A stretch of 64,000 nt of DNA from Streptomyces sp. CB01373 (GTDB taxonomy: Bacteria > Actinomycetota > Actinomycetes > Streptomycetales > Streptomycetaceae): positions 62,001-126,000 of the forward strand of contig NZ_NNBK01000024.1 in the NCBI RefSeq assembly GCF_002803075.1. Reading direction: 5' to 3'. The notes beneath the pieces were generated by a model. That model searched no databases. It saw nothing but the letters and a program-made list of their open reading frames with translations, and had not been told where the DNA came from. The position numbers and the translations under genes are program-made. Below are positions 9,087-16,202 of this stretch, in pieces. Every line of letters starts with the position of its first letter. Position 1 is the first letter of the stretch.

Positions 9087-10025
9087 ATGACCAGCACCGC
9101 ACCCGACGCCACCGAAGCCACTTCCGCGAGGAGTGCTCCCCGCCCCTGGACCGTGGCCGTGCTCGGCCCCGGCGGCGTCGGCGGACTGCTCGCCGCGCTG
9201 CTGTCCCGCGCGGGTCACCGGGTGATCTGCCTGGCCGGGGACGCGACGGCGCGGTCCCTGCGCGAGGGCGGGATACAGGTGCGCAGCGGCCAGTTCGGGG
9301 ACTTCACCGCCAAGGTCGAGGCGGACACCGAGCTGCGGGAGCCGGTCGACCTGTGCGTGGTGGCCGTCAAGCACACCAGCCTGGACGCCGCCCTTGACCG
9401 GGTCCCGCCCGCCATGCTCGGCGCGGACGGCCTCGTCCTGCCGCTCCTCAACGGCATCGAGCACCCCGGGACCCTGCGCCGCCGCTACGGCGACGACCGC
9501 GTGGCCGCGGGCGTCATCCGCGTCGAGTCGACCCGCGTGGCGCCCGGTGTCATCGAGCACGGCAGCCCGTTCACCGACATCGACCTGGCCGGGGAGAGCA
9601 CGCACCCGCTCACCGGCCTTGCCGCCGTGCTGGAGTCCGCCGGGGTGCGGACCCGCGTGGCCGGCCCCGAGACCGCCGTCCTCTGGGCGAAACTGGCCTT
9701 CCTCGCCCCCTTCGCCCTCCTCACCACCCGCTACGACGCCGCCATCGGCACGGTCCGCACCGACCACCGTGAGGAACTGCTCACCCTTGTCGGCGAGATC
9801 ACCGCCGTCGGCCGCGCGGCCGGGGCGCCGCTCGACGCGGACCGGACGCTGGCGATGTACGACACGTTTCCGGCCGGCATGAAGTCCTCGATGCAGCGTG
9901 ACGCCGAGGCCGGCCGCGCCCTGGAGCTCGACGCCATCGGCGGCGCCGTGCTGCGCGCCGCCGAACGGTACGGCGTTCCGGCGCCGACGGCCGCCCGGCT
10001 GGTGTCCGAACTGGCACCCCTGTGA
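9087..10025 (+). CDS. ketopantoate reductase family protein
   Basis: A 312-residue protein of the ApbA/PanE family, which reduces 2-dehydropantoate to pantoate with NADPH. The N-terminal Rossmann motif reads VAVLGPGGVGG, the substrate-side lysine is in VAVKHTSLD, and the conserved Asn is in LPLLNGIEH. The C-terminal helical domain includes the K in LWAKLAFLAPF and the SSMQRDAEAGRALELD segment with the family's conserved Ser and Glu. All catalytic positions look present. Streptomyces often carry several paralogues, so assignment as the pantothenate-pathway panE is not safe. The ATG at 9087 has AAGGGA upstream. The preceding 260 bases (8827-9086) show no gene. Confidence 0.85.
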   Translation: MTSTAPDATEATSARSAPRPWTVAVLGPGGVGGLLAALLSRAGHRVICLAGDATARSLREGGIQVRSGQFGDFTAKVEADTELREPVDLCVVAVKHTSLDAALDRVPPAMLGADGLVLPLLNGIEHPGTLRRRYGDDRVAAGVIRVESTRVAPGVIEHGSPFTDIDLAGESTHPLTGLAAVLESAGVRTRVAGPETAVLWAKLAFLAPFALLTTRYDAAIGTVRTDHREELLTLVGEITAVGRAAGAPLDADRTLAMYDTFPAGMKSSMQRDAEAGRALELDAIGGAVLRAAERYGVPAPTAARLVSELAPL

Positions 10026-10112
10026 CCGACTCAACATCTTTCAGGGGGAGTTGGCGACCCTAGACTCCCTGCGCGGGGGCGGCGAACGACCGTGCCCGCA
10101 CGGGGAGCAGCC

Positions 10113-10646
10113 ATGCGTTACACCGACCAGCCCGGCACCCACCGCGAGGTGCACATCGCGGCGGAGCCCTCGCGGGTGTGGGAAGTCGTCACCGACGTCG
10201 AGGCCATGGCCGGGTGGAGTCCCGAGCTGGTGCGCGTGGAGTGGCAGGACGGTGCCGACCGCCCGGCCCCGGGCGCCCGTTACGTCGGGCACAACCAGAA
10301 TCCGCTCGTGGGCGAGTGGCGGACCGTCGCCCACATCACTGAGGCGGTCCCGGACCGCACCCTCACCTGGTGCGTGCTGGACCCCGACGGACGCTACGGC
10401 ACGGTCGCCGAGGGCGTGAAGGACCGGATGGCCACCTGGTCCTTCGCCCTCTCACCGGCGCCGGAAGGGGGCACCGTGCTGCGTCAGTCGGTCACGATCG
10501 GACCCGGCCGCTCCGGCCTGAGCGGGTACATCGACCGCGCTCCCGACCAGGAGGAGGCGATCATCGCCTTCCGCCTGGACCAGCTCGGCCAGGGCATGGA
10601 CGCCACCCTGACCGGCATCAAGGAGACGGCGGAGCACCGGTCCTAG
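10113..10646 (+). CDS. SRPBCC-family polyketide cyclase/START-like protein
   Basis: This 177-residue protein of the SRPBCC (Bet v 1-like) fold starts with REVHIAAEPSRVWEVVTDVEAMAGWSPE, the diagnostic first strand and helix of 'polyketide cyclase/dehydrase' families. It continues with the GEWRTVAHITEA and LTWCVLDPDG strands and a long C-terminal helix (EEAIIAFRLDQLGQGMDATLTGIKE). Such proteins form a hydrophobic ligand cavity; many are standalone proteins of unknown ligand. The ATG at 10113 is preceded by CGGGGAG. There is no linked polyketide cluster here, so a role in secondary metabolism is not indicated. Confidence 0.83.
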   Translation: MRYTDQPGTHREVHIAAEPSRVWEVVTDVEAMAGWSPELVRVEWQDGADRPAPGARYVGHNQNPLVGEWRTVAHITEAVPDRTLTWCVLDPDGRYGTVAEGVKDRMATWSFALSPAPEGGTVLRQSVTIGPGRSGLSGYIDRAPDQEEAIIAFRLDQLGQGMDATLTGIKETAEHRS

Positions 10647-10689
10647 GCAGGCGCCCGGCGCCGTCCCCGGTCCGTGGGCGGTCCGTGCG

Positions 10690-11826
10690 TCAGACCGCCG
10701 TGCTCGGCTCCTTCGCCCGTACCGTCGTGGCGATCGTCGCCGAGCCCACCACGCGTGTGCCGTCGTACAGCACGACCGCCTGGCCGGGGGCCACGCCGCG
10801 GACCGGCTCGGTGAAGGCGACCCGGAGTTCACCGCCGACGAGTTCGGCGGTGACCTCGGTCTCGCCGCCGTGGGCGCGCAACTGGGCCGTGTAGGTGCCG
10901 GGGCCGGACGGGGCCGTGCCGCACCAGCGGGGCTTGATCGCCGTGAGGCCGGTGACGTCCAGGGCGGAGGCCGGGCCGACGGTCACCGTGTTGTTCACGG
11001 GGGAGATGTCCAGGACGTAGCGCGGCTTGCCGTCGGGCGCCGGGGTGCCGATGCGCAGGCCCTTGCGCTGGCCGATGGTGAAGCCGTACGCGCCCTCGTG
11101 GCTGCCGACGACCGCGCCCGACTCGTCGACGATGTCGCCCTCGGCCTTGCCCAGGCGGCGGGCCAGGAAGCCCTGGGTGTCGCCGTCGGCGATGAAGCAG
11201 ATGTCGTGCGAGTCGGGCTTCTTGGCGACGGCCAGGCCCCGGCGCTCGGCCTCCGCGCGGATCTCGTCCTTGGTGGTGAGCGTGTCCCCGAGCGGGAACA
11301 TGGCGTGCGCGAGCTGCTGGTCGTCGAGGACGCCGAGGACGTACGACTGGTCCTTGGCCATGTCGGAGGCCCGGTGCAGCTCACGAGTGCCGTCCTCGTT
11401 GAGGATCACCTTGGCGTAGTGGCCGGTGCAGACCGCGTCGAAGCCGAGCGCCAGCGCCTTGTCCAGGAGCGCGGCGAACTTGATCTTCTCGTTGCAGCGC
11501 AGGCACGGGTTCGGCGTGCGGCCGGCCTCGTACTCGGCGACGAAGTCCTCGACGACGTCCTCGCGGAAGCGCTCGGCGAGGTCCCACACGTAGAACGGGA
11601 TGCCGATGACGTCCGCGGCGCGGCGGGCGTCGCGCGAGTCCTCGATGGTGCAGCAGCCCCGCGCGCCCGTACGGAAGGACTGCGGGTTCGCGGAGAGCGC
11701 GAGATGGACGCCGGTGACGTCGTGGCCGGCTTCCGCGGCGCGCGCGGCGGCGACGGCGGAGTCGACCCCGCCCGACATGGCGGCGAGGACGCGGAGGGGG
11801 CGGGAGCGCTGCGGGATGTCAGTCAT
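10690..11826 (-). CDS. mnmA: tRNA-specific 2-thiouridylase MnmA
   Basis: MnmA transfers sulfur to U34 of Lys, Glu and Gln tRNAs using ATP. The 378-residue protein has the PP-loop LAAMSGGVDSAVAA near the N-terminus, the first catalytic Cys in NPCLRCNEKIKF and the second in SHDICFIADGD. The TGHYAKV motif and a C-terminal beta-barrel are also present. Everything needed looks intact and length is normal. The likely sulfur donor, a cysteine desulfurase, is encoded at 12581-13750 on the same strand, separated by a convergently placed amidase gene. The ATG is at 11824-11826. Confidence 0.96.
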   Translation of the reverse strand: MTDIPQRSRPLRVLAAMSGGVDSAVAAARAAEAGHDVTGVHLALSANPQSFRTGARGCCTIEDSRDARRAADVIGIPFYVWDLAERFREDVVEDFVAEYEAGRTPNPCLRCNEKIKFAALLDKALALGFDAVCTGHYAKVILNEDGTRELHRASDMAKDQSYVLGVLDDQQLAHAMFPLGDTLTTKDEIRAEAERRGLAVAKKPDSHDICFIADGDTQGFLARRLGKAEGDIVDESGAVVGSHEGAYGFTIGQRKGLRIGTPAPDGKPRYVLDISPVNNTVTVGPASALDVTGLTAIKPRWCGTAPSGPGTYTAQLRAHGGETEVTAELVGGELRVAFTEPVRGVAPGQAVVLYDGTRVVGSATIATTVRAKEPSTAV

Positions 11827-11885
11827 AGCCCTTCCAGGGTACGGGGCGCGGGAACCGGGGCCGCCGGAGATGCGTTGAAGATCGC

Positions 11886-12545
11886 ATGGGGGCGAAGAAG
11901 ACGGACGGGCAGCGGCGGCTGGGGCGGCGGGCCCTGCTGCTCGGCGGGGTGGCGCTGGTGGTGGGCGGGGCCGCGGTGGAGCGCAGCGGGCTGGCCCGGC
12001 TGTGGTGGCGGCTGCCCGGCGCGCAGAAGCCGCGGGTGGAGGGCGCGGTCGACTTCGTGGGCGCCCGGTGGGTGGCGGCCTCCCCGGCGAACTACCGGGC
12101 GGCGGACCGCCCGGACGACTACCGGATCGACCGGGTCGTCATCCATGTCACCCAGGGCAGCTACGCGAGCGCGGTGAAGGTGTTCCAGGACCCGGGGCAC
12201 GGGGCCGCCGCGCACTACATAGTCGGCGCGGACGGGCACGTCACGCAGATGATCCGCGAACTGGACGTGGCGTTCCACGCGGGCAACCGGGCGTACAACG
12301 AGCGGAGCGTCGGCATCGAGCACGAGGGCTTCGTCGACGACGCCTCGTCGTTCACCGACGCGATGTACGCCGCCTCGGCGCGGCTGACGGCCGGGATCTG
12401 CGGCCGGTACGGCATCGCCGTCGACCGGGAGCACATCATCGGCCACGTGGAGGTCCCGGGCACCGACCACACGGACCCGGGCCCCCACTGGGACTGGGAC
12501 CGCTACATACGCCTGGTCCGCGCGGCCAGAACCGCCCGGACCTGA
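11886..12545 (+). CDS. Tat-exported N-acetylmuramoyl-L-alanine amidase (Amidase_2/PGRP fold)
   Basis: This 219-residue amidase_2 domain enzyme cleaves the MurNAc-L-Ala bond of peptidoglycan. The N-terminus contains GRRALLLGGVALVVGG, a twin-arginine plus hydrophobic core, suggesting Tat export or a Tat anchor. Zinc-site residues are visible: His in VVIHVTQG, the conserved FHAGN turn, GIEHEG, and the distal HVEVPGTDHTDPG segment with the second His and the Asp/Cys-equivalent ligand region. It is encoded between mnmA and a cysteine desulfurase on the opposite strand. The ATG at 11886 is the only sensible start. Confidence 0.87.
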   Translation: MGAKKTDGQRRLGRRALLLGGVALVVGGAAVERSGLARLWWRLPGAQKPRVEGAVDFVGARWVAASPANYRAADRPDDYRIDRVVIHVTQGSYASAVKVFQDPGHGAAAHYIVGADGHVTQMIRELDVAFHAGNRAYNERSVGIEHEGFVDDASSFTDAMYAASARLTAGICGRYGIAVDREHIIGHVEVPGTDHTDPGPHWDWDRYIRLVRAARTART

Positions 12546-12580
12546 ACCCGCCCGGACCTGGGACGCGGGGCCTCGGTGTG

Positions 12581-13750
12581 TTACGTCAGCCCCGCCGCGC
12601 GGGCCCGTTCCACCGCCGGGCCGATGGCCTTCGCGACCTCGTCGACGTCGGACCGGGCGGACGTGTGGCCGAGCGTGAAGCGGAGAGTGCCGCGGGCCAG
12701 GTCCGGGTCGGTGCCGGTGGCGAGCAGGACGTGGCTGGGCTGGGCGACACCTGCGGTGCAGGCGGAGCCGGTGGAGCACTCGATGCCCTGGGCGTCCAGC
12801 AGGAGCAGCAGGGAGTCGCCCTCGCAGCCGGGGAAGGTGAAGTGGGCGTTGGCCGGAAGGCGCCCCTCCGGTGCCGGGTCGCCGCCGAGGATCGCGTCCG
12901 GGACCGCCGAGCGCACGGCGGCGATCAACTCGTCGCGCAGCGCGCCGATCTCGGCGGCGAACCACTCGCGCCGCTCGGCGGCGAGCCGGCCGGCCACGGC
13001 GAAGGAGGCGATCGCGGGCGCGTCGAGGGTGCCGGAGCGGACGTGCCGTTCCTGGCCGCCGCCGTGCAGGACGGGCACGGGGGCGTACTCGCGGCCCAGG
13101 ATCAGCGCGCCGACGCCGTACGGGCCGCCGATTTTGTGGCCGGATACCGTCATCGCGGCCAGTCCCGAGGCGGCGAAGTCGACCGGGACCTGCCCGAACG
13201 CCTGCACCGCGTCGGCATGCAGCGGGACGCCGTACTCGGCGGCCACGGCGGCCAGTTCGCGCACCGGCAGCAGCGTGCCGATCTCGTTGTTGGCCCACAT
13301 GACGGTGGCCAGGGCCACGTCGTCGGGGTTGCGGGCGATGGCCTCGCGCAGCGCCTCGGGGTGGACGCGGCCGTAGGAGTCGACCGGCAGGTACTCGACG
13401 GTGGCGCCCTCGTGCTCGCCGAGCCAGTGCACGGCGTCGAGGACGGCGTGGTGCTCGACGGGACTGGAGAGGACGCGCGTGCGGGCCGGGTCGGCGGCGC
13501 GCCGGGCCCAGTACAGGCCCTTGACGGCGAGGTTGTCCGCCTCGGTGCCGCCGGAGGTGAAGACGACCTCGCTGGGACGGGCGCCGAGGGCCTCGGCGAG
13601 GGTTTCGCGGGCCTCCTCGACCCTGCGGCGGGCCGCGCGCCCGGACGCGTGGAGAGAGGAGGCGTTGCCGGTGACACCCAGTGCCGCGGTCAGCGCCTCT
13701 GCCGCCTCCGGGAGCATCGGGGTGGTCGCGGCGTGGTCGAGGTAAGCCAT
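12581..13750 (-). CDS. cysteine desulfurase (IscS/NifS-like)
   Basis: A PLP enzyme of 389 residues that removes sulfur from cysteine as an enzyme-bound persulfide. It begins MAYLDHAATTPML and contains SGGTEADN, the PLP lysine in TVSGHKIGGPYG, the HVRSGTLDAP phosphate-site segment and the catalytic Cys in ECSTGSACTAG on the long class-I loop. All are intact. Proximity to mnmA on the same strand suggests it supplies sulfur for tRNA 2-thiouridine, and possibly Fe-S clusters; the actinobacterial SUF system is normally elsewhere. It lies 63 bases downstream of the DUF4190-like gene. Confidence 0.93.
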   Translation of the reverse strand: MAYLDHAATTPMLPEAAEALTAALGVTGNASSLHASGRAARRRVEEARETLAEALGARPSEVVFTSGGTEADNLAVKGLYWARRAADPARTRVLSSPVEHHAVLDAVHWLGEHEGATVEYLPVDSYGRVHPEALREAIARNPDDVALATVMWANNEIGTLLPVRELAAVAAEYGVPLHADAVQAFGQVPVDFAASGLAAMTVSGHKIGGPYGVGALILGREYAPVPVLHGGGQERHVRSGTLDAPAIASFAVAGRLAAERREWFAAEIGALRDELIAAVRSAVPDAILGGDPAPEGRLPANAHFTFPGCEGDSLLLLLDAQGIECSTGSACTAGVAQPSHVLLATGTDPDLARGTLRFTLGHTSARSDVDEVAKAIGPAVERARAAGLT

Positions 13751-13813
13751 GGTGAGGCCGATTCTACGGGCGGCCGCGGCCGGCCCGGAGATCAGGATGG
13801 GCCGGGCCAGGTG

Positions 13814-14098
13814 TCACAAGCTCCAGGACAGCGTGTGGTCCGCCTGTACGAAGGCCAGCAGGACCACGAGGTCGGCGATGCCCAGGGTCAGGCCGAGGAG
13901 GGCACGGCCGCGGCGGCCGGTGCCGCGCCAGAGAGCCACGCCGGCCAGGACGATGGCGACGGGGCCGAGGAACAGGTTGAGGACGAGCAGGCCGAGCAGG
14001 CCGAGGACGAAGGACGCGACGGCCATCCCGTCCGTGTCGTCCATGTGGTCCGTGTCGTGCGTACCGGTGCGGCGCGCGGCCGGTGCGGTGAGTTGCAT
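13814..14098 (-). CDS. small DUF4190-like membrane protein
   Basis: This 94-residue protein has a polar, His/Asp-rich N-terminus, then MAVASFVLGLLGLLVLNLFLG and a second hydrophobic segment (LLGLTLGIADLVVLLAF) separated by the basic GVALWRGTGRRGRAL turn. This is the two-helix pattern of DUF4190 proteins. No catalytic motif is visible, and its role is unknown; small membrane proteins of this class often accompany envelope functions. A CAGGAG ribosome site sits before the ATG at 14096-14098. It follows the 52-residue membrane protein gene by 55 bases, probably in one transcript with it. Confidence 0.75.
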   Translation of the reverse strand: MQLTAPAARRTGTHDTDHMDDTDGMAVASFVLGLLGLLVLNLFLGPVAIVLAGVALWRGTGRRGRALLGLTLGIADLVVLLAFVQADHTLSWSL

Positions 14099-14153
14099 GG
14101 CGGTTCTGCTCCTGACGGTCGTGACGGACGGGCCGGGTCGGGTCGGTGAGGCG

Positions 14154-14312
14154 TCAGCGGGACGTGCCGCGGCCGCGGCGCTCGCGGAGGGCGAAGACGC
14201 CGAGCCAGACGGCGATGACCACGGCCGCGGCGACCGTGAGGTCGAGCGGCGCGTGGGCCACCGTGCCGAGGACGACGCCGAGCAGCAGCAGTGCTGCGAC
14301 GAGGAACAGCAT
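14154..14312 (-). CDS. 52-residue small hydrophobic membrane protein
   Basis: A short reading frame, easily missed, with a strong ribosome site (AAGGGGGATCC) before its ATG at 14310-14312. The product begins MLFLVAALLLLGVVLGTVAH, has a second hydrophobic helix (DLTVAAAVVIAVWLGVFAL) and ends in a basic tail (RERRGRGTSR). That is two membrane spans in a hairpin. It sits directly beside a palindromic operator and is divergent from the FabR-like TetR regulator, so it is the likely regulated gene together with the DUF4190-like protein downstream. I know no function; homologues in other streptomycetes would support it being real. Confidence 0.72.
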   Translation of the reverse strand: MLFLVAALLLLGVVLGTVAHAPLDLTVAAAVVIAVWLGVFALRERRGRGTSR

Positions 14313-14333
14313 GAGATCGGATCCCCCTTGTCG

Positions 14334-14361
14334 GTGAACGCTTGTAGTTACACTTGTTCAC
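14334..14361. promoter_or_regulatory. palindromic operator between the small membrane protein gene and the TetR regulator gene
   Basis: A 28-base inverted repeat with outer arms GTGAAC/GTTCAC and inner arms TGTA/TACA around a central GT, giving 20 of 28 symmetric positions. This layout and size fit a TetR-family operator. It lies 22 bases upstream of the 52-aa gene's ATG and 65 bases upstream of the regulator's ATG, suggesting repression of the small-gene promoter. Binding by the adjacent FabR-like protein is inferred, not shown. Confidence 0.62.
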
Positions 14362-14390
14362 TGACTAAGCAGTCTAACGCGCCACCGGCT

Positions 14391-14420
14391 TTGACAATCC
14401 GGAGAACACTTGTTGACTGA
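14391..14420 (+). promoter_or_regulatory. candidate promoter and second operator half-site of the TetR gene
   Basis: TTGACA at 14391-14396 is a perfect -35 hexamer. With 16-17 bases of spacing the -10 (TTGACT-like, weak) would end near 14418, putting the transcript start at or next to the ATG at 14426, so the regulator may be translated from a leaderless mRNA; no Shine-Dalgarno is visible. Bases 14407-14420 (CACTTGTTGACTGA) repeat 13 of 14 positions of 14351-14364, inside and beside the main operator, which suggests autoregulation. Confidence 0.45.
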
Positions 14421-14425
14421 ATGGC

Positions 14426-15052
14426 ATGAGTCACACTCCCGGCGTCCGGCAGGCCCAGAAGCAGAAGACCCGACAGGCCCTGATGGACGCGGCGTTGGGG
14501 CTGCTGGAGGAGCAGAGCCTGAGCAGCCTCGGCCTGCGTGAGGTCACACGCGCCGCCGGCGTCGCCCCGACCGCCTTCTACCGCCACTTCCACTCCACCG
14601 CGGATCTCGGCGTGGCCCTGGTCGAGCAGGCGCTGAACAGCCTGCACCCGATGATCCGGTCGACGGTGTCCCCGCTGGACGACAGCGAGCAGCGCATCGC
14701 GCGGGCGGTCGGCCTGATCGCGCGCCATGTCGAGGCGTACCCCGCCCATGTCCGTTTCATCGCCCGGGAGCGGCACGGCGGGGTGCAGCAGGTGCGGGAG
14801 GTCGTCCGCGGTCAACTGGCCCGGTTCGCCCGCGAGGTGAGGGACGAACTGGCCAAGGACCCCCAGTCGGCGGGATGGAGCGAGGACGACCTGCTCATGC
14901 TCGCCCATCTGTACGTCGATCAGATGCTGATCACCGGCTCGCTGTTCCTCGAGGCGCTCGACGCCCCCGACGAGGAGCGCGAGCGCGTCACCAAGGTCGC
15001 GACCCGGCAGCTGCGTCTGATCAGCGTCGGCCGCCGGCACTGGCTGGACTGA
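14426..15052 (+). CDS. TetR-family regulator resembling FabR
   Basis: This 208-residue regulator has an N-terminal helix-turn-helix (KTRQALMDAAL, then LGLREVTRAAGVAPTAFYRHF, about residues 14-56). The whole protein resembles E. coli FabR, including APTxFYRHF and a C-terminal QLRxISxGxxxW signature (QLRLISVGRRHWLD). E. coli FabR represses unsaturated fatty acid synthesis in response to acyl thioesters. That role here is suggested only by similarity and by the acyl-CoA-thioesterase-like gene convergent downstream. It likely controls the divergent small membrane protein genes through the palindrome at 14334-14361. No Shine-Dalgarno precedes the ATG. Confidence 0.85.
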   Translation: MSHTPGVRQAQKQKTRQALMDAALGLLEEQSLSSLGLREVTRAAGVAPTAFYRHFHSTADLGVALVEQALNSLHPMIRSTVSPLDDSEQRIARAVGLIARHVEAYPAHVRFIARERHGGVQQVREVVRGQLARFAREVRDELAKDPQSAGWSEDDLLMLAHLYVDQMLITGSLFLEALDAPDEERERVTKVATRQLRLISVGRRHWLD

Positions 15053-15135
15053 CGGTCCGGCAGGGCGCCGGGGAGGCTCCTCTCCAGTCGAGCCCGGCCC
15101 GTGCGGGCATCAGCCGAGCCCGGCTCGTACGGCCC

Positions 15136-15999
15136 TCAGCCGAGCCTGACCCGTGCCAGTTGCCGGGACTGCGCCACCAGCCGGTCGGCGGCGTCCCAGA
15201 CCTCGGCGTCCTCCTCCAGGAAGCCGCCGGCCAGGTTGCGGGTGGTGATGGACACGCGCAGCGGGCCCGGCGCGGGGCGGCAGCGGACGTGCACGGTCAG
15301 CTCGACGGTCGGCACCCAGCCCTTGATGCCCAGCTCGAACGCGGTCGGGGGCAGCGCGTCCACCGCGAGCAGCAGGGAGAGCGGGTCGTGGTCCCGACCG
15401 TCGGCGAGCCCGAACCAGGCCCGCATCTCCCCCTTGCCTGAGGGCGCGCCGAGCGCCCAGCCGAGGGTGGCGGGGTCCAGCTTGAGCATCAGGCGGTCGG
15501 TGATGGACGAGCTGCCGGGTACGGGCGCGGGGTCGCCGGGGGCGTCCTGGGGGCCGAAGCACTGCTCCAGGGGCGGGAGCGCGGGCGGCTTGGCCGCGGT
15601 GCGCACGTCGTCGGGCAGGGCGCCGAGGTCGCCGTAGGAGGCGAGGACGCGGATGCGCTCCACCTGGCGGCCGTCGTCGTCGCGCTGGAAGAGGGAGGCC
15701 TGGCCGGTCGACAGGGTGCGGCCGGCGCGCACCACGTCCGTGCGGACGACGGCGGGACCCGGCCGGGACGCGGTCAGGTAGTGGGCCGAGATCGTGAACG
15801 GGTCCGGATGCGGCAGGGCGTCCGCGAGCGCGCGGCCGAGGACGGCCAGCAGATATCCGCCGTTGACGGCGTTGGCGATCGTCCAGCCGGCGGAGAGGTC
15901 GATGCCGTAGACGCCGGGCTCGCTCCGGGTGACCGCGGTGTCCCGGTCGAACTCGCTGTCGCCGATCGCGGCCCGCGCGGCGGTGGCTGCTTCTGACAT
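15136..15999 (-). CDS. acyl-CoA thioesterase-like double-hotdog protein
   Basis: A 287-residue TesB-like protein of two hotdog repeats. The first contains SAGWTIANAVNGGYLLAVLGRAL and the TISAHYLTASRPGPAVVRTDVVR strand pair; the second contains TFELGIKGWVPTVELTVHVRCRPAPGPLRVS. Such proteins hydrolyse acyl-CoAs, but the catalytic Asp/Gln/Thr set of TesB is not clear, so the substrate is open. The start is uncertain: ATG at 15999 (MSEAATAARA) or an in-frame ATG at 16014. Neither has a ribosome site, and TAGTGT just upstream of 16014 raises the possibility of leaderless initiation. It is convergent with the TetR gene. Confidence 0.75.
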   Translation of the reverse strand: MSEAATAARAAIGDSEFDRDTAVTRSEPGVYGIDLSAGWTIANAVNGGYLLAVLGRALADALPHPDPFTISAHYLTASRPGPAVVRTDVVRAGRTLSTGQASLFQRDDDGRQVERIRVLASYGDLGALPDDVRTAAKPPALPPLEQCFGPQDAPGDPAPVPGSSSITDRLMLKLDPATLGWALGAPSGKGEMRAWFGLADGRDHDPLSLLLAVDALPPTAFELGIKGWVPTVELTVHVRCRPAPGPLRVSITTRNLAGGFLEEDAEVWDAADRLVAQSRQLARVRLG

Positions 16000-16202
16000 G
16001 AGTGAACGATACATCAGGACACTACTAAGCGGTAGCTTTTAACCCTTACTGCCCGGTGCGGCCCGGTGCGACCCGAAGTGGCCCGGTGCCGCCCGGTGTG
16101 CTCGTACGACAAGCCCTCCCGCAGGGTGAGACCCAGGCAATATCTCGGTAAGTGTCCGCACTTGCCCGTAACCCCGAGGCCCTGTCCACCCTCTATCGGG
16201 AC

